The notes beneath the pieces are model-generated. The model had not been told where the DNA came from. It saw only the letters and a program-made list of their open reading frames with translations, and did no database searches. A stretch of 64,000 nt of DNA. Source: Pezicula radicicola (lineage: Eukaryota > Ascomycota > Leotiomycetes > Helotiales > Dermateaceae). The stretch is taken from positions 1,878,898 through 1,942,897 of the forward strand of contig PDUO01000002.1 in assembly GCA_003008705.1 (NCBI GenBank), written 5' to 3'. The position numbers and the translations under genes were made by a program. Below, one piece after another: positions 46,101 to 56,458 of the stretch; within the stretch, counting starts at the first letter, position 1; each line of letters starts with the position of its first letter.

Positions 46101-46554
46101 CGTATAACAAAAGTACCTAGACATATATCACATCGCTGCCAGGCTCAAAGCTTGTCCCCATTCTCTCCCAAGAGTGGTGGAGAAGGCCATCAGGGTTGGG
46201 AATCCTTCTTGATCAACGACAGGCAAGATGGCCGCCTAGTGTCCTTTTGTTTCATTGTAATGAAAATATGTTTCGGGATATTCGGGGACCATTTACTGAC
46301 AACAATTCCATGTCTTAAGGGGACGCCTTGTTAAGAATAAGAAGGGCGAACTAGCTCTTAATTGTCGAAATTGGGAGTGTGGAGTGGTCCTTGCTGTGCA
46401 GGAGGCGACGGATAACGAGCATGGTCCACCAAAGGGGGTGGATATGGATATGGACGTCTTTCAAGGCCACGTTCCGGTGCCGATGGCATTTCCAGGTGAG
46501 GCATACAGGGTTGAGTATGGGGAAGAGCCTTGGTTTTACAGTGAACACTTGTGA
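43159..46554 (+). CDS. TDP1: Tyrosyl-DNA phosphodiesterase 1 with N-terminal UIM
   Basis: Removes topoisomerase I peptides and other 3' adducts from DNA ends. Exons: 43159-44052, 44547-44729, 44785-44966, 45018-45129, 45198-45258, 45451-45626, 45707-45903 and 46320-46554 (679 aa); all junctions keep frame. The N-terminus has a ubiquitin-interacting motif (DEDLRRAIALSLQQS), an acidic patch and a long disordered basic region. The catalytic domain starts at FPHGAVKKTWVYGCP. Both HKD-type motifs are present: CMHSKLQLLAHP (H325, K327), and ILSHSKMIF (H573, K575) followed by SCNLSESAW. Also seen: TIGGSHSGSDLFRTGVCGLG, VHIYFPTRQTVENSRGG, and the C-terminal NCRNWECGVVLAV and FQGHVPVPMAFP. Introns 1, 5 and 7 (494, 192 and 416 nt) are far longer than others here. 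Predicted active. Confidence 0.92.
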
Positions 46555-46679
46555 GGTTACAGGATTATGGGGGCACGCCAAGGGTGCTGGTCTTCTGACT
46601 TGAACTCTTGGGTTATCGTCGGGAATTGGCGAAGAAAATATGGAGGGAGCTTGGCATGATTTGGAAATCAAATACTCCA

Positions 46680-46715
46680 TACAGTACGAAGCACTGTACG
46701 AAGCACAGTACTGTA
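46680..46715. repeat. Nested inverted and direct repeat
   Basis: TACAGTAC (46680) and GTACTGTA (46708) are inverted copies. Between and overlapping them GTACGAAGCAC is directly repeated (46684 and 46696). It lies about 130 bp after the TDP1 stop. Confidence 0.8.
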
Positions 46716-48244
46716 ATGCGGGAGGAAGCACTGCTACTCTGCACAGTGCACATCATTATTGGAAATGTATCAGGCAGCATCAGTCGATACTCGCGTAATT
46801 TCTACGGCAGGAAGAGGGAAAAATCTCGCTGTTTTGCCCCTGCAAATAATGGCTATGGCCATGGCCAAACCCCCATACGCATTCCCCCTTTCAATAATAT
46901 TGGACATTCTGTAGTCGAGCATATCGAAATGAATTGGATTATTATTGAATTGTTCGAGGGGTGGTCCGGTAGTGTGTGCTCCGTAATGTACATACTTTGT
47001 GCCCCATGCGTTCAGATCTGCGGATTTCCCACGTTCCCGACCGTCCTCGGTGCCGCGGGTATGACCGTGTGGTACGAGTCTGATAAACGAAGTCAAGAGA
47101 AATCAAAGAAGAAAAAACTTTGATGATCACTTACTCGATCTCTGGGACGAGATGCTGTGGACCTCGGCGACTCTTGGATCGGTGATCGCAATGAGTGTGA
47201 TATTGATGAGGTAACTATGGTTGCAAGAGAAATTTGATGGATGCCGCGCTGCGCCCAGAAGTAGGCAGATACAGTAGGGAAGTAAACTTACATTATTACC
47301 TATTAACCGAGTAAGTCAGCTATATAAGACAGGTTTAAAGTAGACGCAGGAACAGGAACAGAAACAGAAACACAGAAGACAGAGCATTGCGTGGCAGAGG
47401 GTGGCACAGCGCGCGGCGTTGGTATTGGCAAGGCAATCACAAGATATTCACAAGATAAGGTATCAATCATAGAGAAAAGATAAAGCCAAGAATTATGACA
47501 ACGGCGACTCTACAGTAGTGTAGGTACTAGTACTTTAGTAAGGTACCTTGATGCTTACACCGTCCAGTATGATAGCATCTACCGCATCTACTGTATTACT
47601 AAGACAAGGTATAGTTACTTAATTATGGTGGTTTTAATCCGCATTCAGGGTGTTTTGGTTGCCTCTGAAAGCTTCTCCCCTGTTCATGACTCCACCAGGA
47701 GGTCCCTTTGGCAGCTTGGCTGAGTTGGTTGCGGGGGTGGGAAAGTCCTCGGTACTGTCGAAGAAAAAGCACAGCCTCCTTTCTCTACCGCCGCGCTCAC
47801 CACAGATAGTCGTGTAAGTAGTAGTGCCCTGTGCTTTTGTAGCTAGGTATTTTGTAGTTAATTTTATTTATCTTTTATATTCGCAGTATCTTTGTTCCGA
47901 AGATGCGACATGCAATGTACCACAGTACTACGCTAGATCTTAAGGGTCTTTTCTCGCTACTGTTCTGGTAATAAGTGTGTAGCGAGGGTGGCTAGGACCC
48001 TTGGACCCTTGGACCCTAGGTACTTCCATACTTCCATACTGTACTTGCTGTAGAAAAACCCCCCCGGCGGCCCGGAGGCCATACCGGTAAGGCCATCTCT
48101 TGACTTATTACCTTTGTAGTTTTACTAGGTGCTGTTACTGCTAGTACGGAGTCGTAGTGCTGGCTGTACATGCTAGGGAAGATACACTTAAACCCCTGCC
48201 TCGCCCTTGTGGTTGGCCGTTAATTTTCTTCAGCATTAATTGGT

Positions 48245-48271
48245 GCATGGCTCATGGCTCATGGCTCATGG
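48245..48271. repeat. 9-bp tandem repeat
   Basis: About three copies of CATGGCTCA in the WOPR upstream region. Confidence 0.85.
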
Positions 48272-50923
48272 CCCCTGCGAGAGGATCTGTGCGATGATAG
48301 ATCGTCACCTCGCTACAACTAGATTCAGTACGGTTCCGCCCTGGGTTCAGCACAGTGCAGTACCGAGCAGGGGGGTCGAATCCTTCAGGCCTGCGCGGTA
48401 CCGTACGGAAGAGAGACGACATTATTTGTCGTTATTGGCTTCAGCTTGCTGCAAGAAAGCGGAGTCAGAAATAGCTACTTCTGAGATTACTATGAGATTA
48501 TGAGATTTGGAGAGATTTGGGGCTTAAGAAGTGCTGAAGCCAGGTAGTCATTGTTCGTCACATCCATCAGCTATGATTTGGGGGCTCTCAATGAATGAGA
48601 TAGATCTCCGACATGCAGACTGGCGGCGGAGATGGTGGGGGAGGGGGTTCTTGTTTCTCCTTCAACCATAAGTAACAATACAGTACAGTCGTACTAAAAA
48701 TTTCCGATCTTTATTTTGATCTTGTCTGGATTTGATAAGATATGATCATGGATGAATGGGATAGAGGTTGGGTTGGGGCAGGCGTAGGAGGATCCCATCG
48801 TTCGTTACGACCCTTAATCGTGTGTTCCCTCCGCTGCCTCCGTGGTCCCTTACCGTTCCATACAACATCCCTGGTCCTCTCTCCGCAGCCTGCAGATCAA
48901 TTCTAGGCCCTGGCTTGCAGAAATCATATCACAGCAGGGATTGTGGAAGCACAGCTGCAGCAGTACCCAGCATGGGCCTACGAAATGACGATTGTGGTTG
49001 CTGTAAATCTACGGAGAGTACGACTCTACGGTCTCTGGCGGCTTTCGTCGTGCACGCCGTGGTTGTCCGCCCTCACTGTACACTGTACTGCTCTCGCAAG
49101 GACCACCTTCTGCGGGCATGCTGGCCTCTATTTCCATACTTCTTTCTGATAGGACCTTTGGAGACTTGGAGACTTGGAGTACATTCACAGTCTTCTTGCC
49201 CTAATTCGTACTCGTTCTCGGCCCGAGGGATTTCTTTCATCTAAGAGTAGGTAGGTATCATAGTACAGTCTGTAGTATCAGCTGTCTCAAACAGCCGCCA
49301 GAATCATCGCTAATTGATCGCCTGCGGCAGATGCCCTGCAAGCACTGTACCAATAACTGCAACACTCACAAGAGGGCATTCCCCGTGTCAAATTACCGCC
49401 AGAATTATTCGAGGTCGCTTACGCTCCTACACTGAGCACATTTTCGCAAACGTGGCTTCTCCTATCCATTAGTACCGTACGCCTCGTTATTTCAGTGCTT
49501 AAGGACGTGCATTTTAATCTTGTATCTTGTTGCTCTCTTGCCAGAAGCAGAAGCAGAAAGCGGCATGGCCGGACAGCCCAATACCCCACACAGCAACGCC
49601 CAACCAACCATGACAAAGCGCTCCAATCGAATGAGAGTTGCGCTGAAAACAGTAACCGTCGACGAACCACTAAGCCCAAGTATAGGAACGAGTTGAAAAC
49701 GGTCTGCGCGAGATGAGGCAAGAGGCAAGGCGGAAGAATAATCACTCTACTTACTACTAGGTACTGTCCTTACTGCACTTCGGGCTCTCTAACCGCGGTA
49801 CTTCATACGAATCCATGGTATGGTTCACGAATTGCACAACTGCAGGCAGGAAGTGGCAATGTATTGGCAATGTATTGGCAGCTATCAGGCTTTCAACAGC
49901 AGCCTTGCAATTGCAAAGCACTGATCTAACATTACGGCTCTAACTCCCATCCCCCCTCCCCCGCCCGGCCATCCGGTTTCCTCTTTGCCCCATTTCTAAA
50001 CCGTACCTGGCATTATTACTGTACAAAAGTTGTACGGCTGTAGACGGGCTCGTAAGGCTGCTTCTGTGAGTACTCCGCGCTCATCCTCAGAAGTCCGTCG
50101 GTAGTTGTACGGGGGCGTTGACCGGCGCTCCGGGAGACTGGTTGCGGTACGGATTATAAACTCAATCGTCTCCTGACCATGTGTGAAATGTTGGAGCCTG
50201 GATAGCCCTTCGCCAATCACTTACGGAGTACGGACTAGAGCCCATTACAGTACCGTACTTACCCCTGGTTGCTCCAACTCCCTACAATAGAATAATAATA
50301 GCTGACTGCTCAGTGCCCAGTGCTCAGTGCTCAACGCAACTACGTGGTGCTCGTACTTTTCGTTCTCGCACTTTTCCCGTAACTTGATCGTAGCGAGCTA
50401 CATACCAAGGCCAACCCAACGACCAGTCGTCTACATACAACAGAGCTTAAGGGAAGAAGGATCGATGCAACGGTTTTGAATAATGAAAATATAGTTTAGG
50501 ATGGTAGTAGTTATGCTTAACGGCGAGTAGTGCAGCTAGTACTAATAGCCATACTTCCTGTGTTTCTCGCTCGCACCAGACAGCAGCTCGTATGATGTAG
50601 GTGTCGCAAGGCCAATGGAAGCCCCAACTGAGACGGGGGTGAGGTGTATGGAGGAAGCCATTTCGAAGCGTCTAGACCCTAGAGCACGGTGTCAATACCC
50701 TGCACCCGTCCACTTGGCACACCTGCATTCGGTGAAAGCTTGTTGCGAGCATCAAGCAAGCATCATAGGTAGTCATTTCTCGGGGGAGAGAGAAACTGGA
50801 GAGCACTCACGCACTGAGCAACAAGCAAAGATAATCGCCGTGATCGCCTACTCCTCAACGGTGTCATTACGGAGTAGGGGTAACGTATTATATCGTCTAT
50901 GCGCATCTTTTGGGCGACACGGG

Positions 50924-51000
50924 CGACTCATCCAAGTCTCTTCCTTGGAGAGCACGACTCATCAAAGTCTCTTCCTTGGAAAGCACGATTCATCTTGTCC
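50924..51000. repeat. 31-bp tandem repeat, about 2.4 copies
   Basis: The unit begins CGACTCATC(C/A)AAGTCTC and continues TTCCTTGGAGAGCA. Copies start at 50924, 50955 and 50986 (last partial). It lies in the WOPR upstream region. Confidence 0.9.
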
Positions 51001-51196
51001 CTGACGTTTCTCCCGCGTCGCTACGAATGCGCGTCCCGCCTCGCATAACAATTAATCCTGTTGAAGCATCAAGAGCAGCTTTCGTTTTTGGCTACCTAAT
51101 AAACGCCGCGGCGCGGCGCGGCGGAAAATGCGCAAACGTTCTGAACGAGTGCGGTGTGCGAAGGACAATCCATATGCAAATAATGAATTTGTCATG

Positions 51197-51228
51197 CTTA
51201 CTTACTTACTTACCTACTTACTTACTTG
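51197..51228. repeat. (CTTA)n microsatellite
   Basis: Imperfect CTTA array with one ACCTA interruption. Confidence 0.9.
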
Positions 51229-52350
51229 CTGTGACTGTGTGTGATGATGCTATCGAGTCTAGAAAATGAAGATGCGCGCGTTTAAAGCTCGAAAGAGAAT
51301 AGGAAGAGGCTCGAAGTTTCGTGAATCGGGATGAAGCAGAAACATGCAGTATAATCAGCAGAATGCTTAATTTATTGTACTGTAGACTTTTCCCGCTCTA
51401 GAGGAAGGTCTAAAATCTCTCCTGCAGAAAAGGCTTGACATCAAAGCTCCAGTGCCATTATTCAGAGTTTACACTTGCCAGCCTACTACTGTACTGCGGG
51501 AGCGGGTGGTGCTACTGTTCATTACTCCGTACAGTGCTTGCCATTTTTGCTCATGGACCCTTTCCTGCCTGGGAGCCTGCCCTACGAGCCCTACGAACTA
51601 TGCTGCTACCCCTTCCCCAGACAGGCCTACGCTGCTGCTTCCGGAAGTTAAATATGTTCAGACCACCAGATTCTTGGATGGGAACACTGGTTTAGACAGA
51701 CACGCCTGCAAGCCCCAACGAGGCGAAAAGGACTACTCCTGCTAACTGCTACTGAGGCTTTTCTGGTGGTGCTACTGTAGGTACCACCAGATTTCAATGC
51801 TGGTAAGAATGTATGGAAGACTGGTGGAATCATCGGGGATTTTCACAACTCAATCATCCAACCTGTGTAATGAGCTGGTGGAGCGTCCACGGTTCTGGAT
51901 CCAATTACTTAGGCTACAGTACATTTCCTGGTCACTTTCTTGCCTAACAAGATCCAGATCTAGTAATGATGAGCATGAAAAGAGATATGATCTGATACTC
52001 CGGACCGTCACATGTGGTCTTCTTTTCACATGAATAATAAAACATAAGAGAACCAATGTTCGAAACTCCACAGGTGAGAAGGGGGAGTCCATCCTGTACC
52101 TACCGGTAGACTAGGCCGTATATTCATCTAGGAATAGGTAGTTACTAGGTAGGAGGTTGGCTTCGCATACTCACGCCCAAGACGGTGAGATATTTGTGTG
52201 TGAAGATTCTTGGCAAGTTGGCCATGGGAGTCGTCCAGCTTGCCGCCGTTCCTCTGACTCGTTGGGCTGCAATCCGAATGATATGCGAGCAGTCTGAGCC
52301 TCTCTGAGACGCGTGCCGTACTTTGCATTATCTCTACAGGTCTTCTCCCC

Positions 52351-52385
52351 TACCTTACCTTACCTTACCTTCCCTTCCCTTCCCT
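52351..52385. repeat. (ACCTT)/(CCCTT) pentanucleotide array
   Basis: Four TACCT-phase units pass into CCCTT units. The reverse-complement pentamer array occurs at 59839-59880 on the other side of the WOPR gene. Confidence 0.9.
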
Positions 52386-55300
52386 ATCAAAATGGAAGTT
52401 GCCAAGGAGTGCATGGCTCATACAGAGAGTAGTGTACACCACCATACAACCCATACAACCCATACTCAAGAAAGAGCATCGGTCCCGTTCTCCCTTCGTA
52501 TCATGAAATCTACTAGCGAAATTGTTCTTGGGGATTATGGTTTTTGTTGAATTCCAACGCCCCCCAGGAGGTCGATTCCAGAAGGAGCACTCCCCCATAC
52601 GGAGTAGGAAGTAGGCACAGTGATTAGTGAGTCTGATGGGAGCTGGGGTATGCTAACAGTGAGTGAGAATTTCCCTAGCTACGCGCCGGCAACGGTCCAG
52701 TGTGTGCGGCATAGTGTCCCGCGATCAACAGCAGCCCCACCCCCCATCAACAACCATCAACACATGTCTGTCTACCGAGCATCATTCTTGCAAGACAAAA
52801 TATACTTAGCATCATTTACCAATACAGTATCCACCAAGCCCTTGGCTAGAAATAAAATCAGTCTCTTCACCAAGTCTCAAGTCCCGCCAAGTCCCAAGCC
52901 TTGGCGCTATTCTTCCTACAATCCTATTATTTTTTCTATTTTTTCAATTATCGTCATGTTCTGGGCCAAGAGCACAAGCACGCCGTGGCATGGTGTCACC
53001 GGCCTGAACCCACTTGCTCTCTCTCAATGACAGCCATGGCCCCCATGAGACCCACACTGACATGCCTCCGTTCATCCCTTTTTGGATCTACTACCTGCGG
53101 TACTGTACCTATCGCTGAAGTTAGCATAACAACTACTGGACCGTCAAAGCCCATGAGTTCGCTCTCATCGTAAATTGCAATGCAGTTCCAAGGCCTTGCT
53201 GCTTTCCCTTTGGACAGGTATTTGCGTATCGTAAAAATGTGATGTTTTGACCACCAAAAGTCCACCACTACTCGTCTACAACCACCACTTACCGACGCAC
53301 TGGTAGGGAAGGCTGCCCATAGGGGAGTGTTTGCAAGTCACGAGGGTAGAACAGGGCTACCCCATGCCAGCGTCTTCGTCCTCGCACTTTCAACTTTCAA
53401 GTGCCATACAAGCATCAAGCCCGTTGCCAGTCTCTCCCCAATCCTAATTCCATCCGGCACGGCACCTCTCGTTTTCCAACGACGGACCAGCATCGTCTCA
53501 TACTGTTGTGCACACGTACCACTCTCTGGCACTGCACCTAGGCAGGAATTGCCCTTGATTGATATTCACTGTCCCCAATGCTTGCTTGCTCGTTGTCGAA
53601 GGAGTGTGTCTGTCTTCTTACGGAGTACCGTAAAATAATTATGAGCATGTAGTCCGTAAAGCCCGAGAGCAATCATCATCCCCCAACATGTCCGTTCATC
53701 AATATCAGCCAAGAGAATCCAAGACGACATAATATTGGGCCCACCAAACGCACAGCTGCAGCAGGTGAGTTTCTCGCGTCTCGATCCTCTACGAGCGTCC
53801 AGTACGAAATGGCTCAATTCCATACACAGCAAACAGTACGCGTAGTACGGTGTGCACTCGAGGCTCGCAATAATGGAGCTAAGCCAAGGTCGCAAGGCCA
53901 GTAGGTGAGGAGCTATGCACTATCCAGCGAAGCTTGCGCTTGCAGAAAGTTACGTCCTGATGGAGATATCATTCATTCTTTTTCTGGGGTCAAGTTGTGG
54001 TGAATTTAAGGTACGAAGGTATGGATGGGATGGTGGTGGTTGACTATTCGCCCTAGGACCTTAGGTTCTTGCACGCTGGTAGCATGCCTGAGAGACCCGC
54101 AGGCTTGTACTTGGACGGGACTGGACAGGACTGGTCTACTTAGTGTCTGGCAATTCTCGATGCTACCATGATATAATTAAATATTTACAGTGCCATGCCT
54201 TACCTGATGACCTTAGTTAGCAGTCGTAGTCGTGAATAGTGAGTGAGTAGTAAGTGATTTGTATTCTGGATTGGAATATGGGGGCAGACCTCACTCATCA
54301 TCAACTCATCAGTCAACCGTTGTCGTCCGGATTTCAGAAAGCGTGTTAGGTCGTGTTCTTAGTGCTGCGGGTCTTGGCAGTGCCTGTACAGGCAAGGACA
54401 GCTTGGCCCCCTCGTGCCCCTCTGTTTTTTTTTTCCCTTTCTAACTAACCCTCCATCTCCCAGGCGAGTCCAGCGAACGATTCTCGTATCAACACGCCCA
54501 CTGGTCTTATACACACACACGCGGCAGGCTAATCCACAAAAATGCAAGATGTCCTGGACCCATGCCTCCCCCACCGACCCACAGTACCCATCCCTACCCA
54601 GCTAACTATTTTGGCGCTAAAGCTTAAACCTTGGACCCTGAAGGCGGGCTTCTCACGGTTGGCTTCTTCAGCAAAGCCAGGACGCCAACTCTAGCACTAA
54701 GGCACCTGCTTCTGCTGAAAAGGCGAGAGTTTCCTCTCATTCTCCTTCACCCTTGAACCCAGCGCATGCAGGCTATTTGCGCTAATAGCCCTTAGGATCC
54801 TCCAGACCCCGGCTCTGTTAATCGCGAATCTTGTTAATGGCCTGAATGCCTTGAACTCTCTCGATATTAAGCTCTTCAATGTGCCGCCTGTCAACTGCTC
54901 AACCTTGTATCAACCTCCTCACAGACACAGACATATTCACAACTCACAGACGCACAGGACTGACTGTACCCCCCCAACCGAAGCCACCGAGGAAGGAGAA
55001 GAAGGCGTAGTCAGTCTTTTTGCTTACTATCACTACTACTACATTTGTCTGTTATCTCAGTCACTTGCCGTACTTTTACCTTGACCGTCCTTCTCATACC
55101 TGCCTCTTCTTCTGCCTCCTGCAAGAAAGAGAGAAAGAAAGAAAGTACCGTACATGTCCGACCAGACACAACCACCGTCACAAACACACCCTTCACTGCA
55201 TCCCAAACCCCAATCCCAACCAGCCCAATAACTAAAAGCACCCTCGGGCATTTTCGAAGCTTCTAACATCTGCGCTCGTCCTCCCGCAGCTCCTTACTGC

Positions 55301-56045
55301 ACCTGTCCCTCTCTAGGTTGTTTGCAAGTCCTGCGGCGATTGCAACGACTTGTTGATCCCACCGCTGTTGTTTGTTTCTGCTGCACTGCTGCTCTCGAAT
55401 GTCCAGGCTGCTCCTCGTCGCATCTTCGAAATAGCCAATTTCGCGCCAAGCCTGAGCAAGAGTGCCGAGTCCGAGACATCAGCCCTGTTATTTCCAAAAG
55501 ACCTGCGCTGCCGTTCCCACAGCGTCATCAACAGCACTTCCCTTTTAGAATACCGTTACACTACCCCGGCGGACGGACGTTTGTGGTTGTGTTGAGAGAG
55601 CCCAAGAACCCCAAAGCAGCACTCCGAAGCCACCACACTTCCCTCAATTGAGCACCAGCCAGCTCCCTCACTCCTTCTCATCATTACGACTGGAGGAGGA
55701 GACCGAGAGGAAGCTCAGATCCTGTTCCTACTATAGTAATCCACGCCATTCCGAGTCTTCTTCGACCACCCTCCGCCTTGCCGGAAGTTAGATCCTGATC
55801 CTTGCCTACACGCCTACAGATACTCCCCCAAGCAAGACAGACTTTCCCTACCCTCCGCCGAGAAGACAAGAAAAGCGAGAGACACTGGGAGCCAAGACTT
55901 GACAAGGAAGACCCCGAAGAAGCATCCCCTCCCCTGACTCCCGAACTTGCCTTCTTGTTCGGTCTCCGCATTGCATCCTTCCTCGCGTTCAACTGCTACG
56001 ACTACATCTACTTGAGCGATCCGGCTCGGTATCCGCACACCCACC

Positions 56046-56064
56046 ACACACACACACACACACC
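56046..56064. repeat. (CA)n microsatellite in presumed leader
   Basis: About nine CA units, roughly 400 bp before the WOPR start codon, in a C/A- and C/T-rich tract. Confidence 0.9.
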
Positions 56065-56458
56065 ACCCTCTCTTTCTACGATTCATAGTACCACCTCCCT
56101 CTCACACATGGGCACCGTCCTTTCCTCGACCATCCCTTCTTTCTTGAACGGGGCAGTAGTTGCATCAACGCATAATAAACTCGCTTTCCTCCCAAAACCA
56201 TAACCAACCACGGTCCCAGTCCCATCACCCGCCCCCGCCTGATACCCTCTGTTCGTTTCGTCAATTGATTGAACGGTCTCGCCGTGCATAGACTTTGGCA
56301 CAAACCCAAGGTTCATTCACGCGGGCTCCAAACGGCTCTTATACCTATTAAAGAGCAGTCGCCGAACCTTTCGTCCACTCCACAACCTACTTTCAACTTA
56401 AAAAAGACACCACCGAAGTCAAGTTTAGTCGCCAGGTACGACGTCACTCCTTCTCACT

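Larger units (their letters stand above)
46555..56458. promoter_or_regulatory. 9.9-kb gene-free region upstream of the WOPR regulator
   Basis: No open frame here has recognisable protein character, although many short frames exist because the DNA is not very AT-rich. It is packed with GTAC-rich words (GTACCGTAC, GTACAGTAC), seven TACGGAGTA-type sites, and short tandem arrays. From about 54.9 kb onward the + strand becomes pyrimidine- and CA-rich, which suggests a long leader (over 1 kb) with several upstream ATGs before 56459. The position, directly upstream of a Wor1/Ryp1-class regulator, points to an extended cis-regulatory domain, perhaps with non-coding transcripts. TDP1 3' sequences occupy the first few hundred bases. 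A TTTAAAGT word, close to the Wor1-type core, is at about 47334-47341; one such match could be chance. Confidence 0.7.

Noticed and set aside
45897..46334. 145-codon frame overlapping TDP1 intron 7
   Set aside because: It runs out of frame into exon 8, whose real frame is fixed by NCRNWECG and FQGHVPVP; kept only as an observation on intron length.
48768..49244. 158-codon open frame on + strand in the WOPR upstream region
   Set aside because: Arg/Pro/Ser/Cys-rich, no domain and no splice partners; typical chance frame in GC-balanced intergenic DNA.
54851..56203. Several open frames of 70-130 codons before the WOPR gene
   Set aside because: Pro/His/Thr-rich products of CA- and CT-rich leader DNA; treated as possible uORFs at most.
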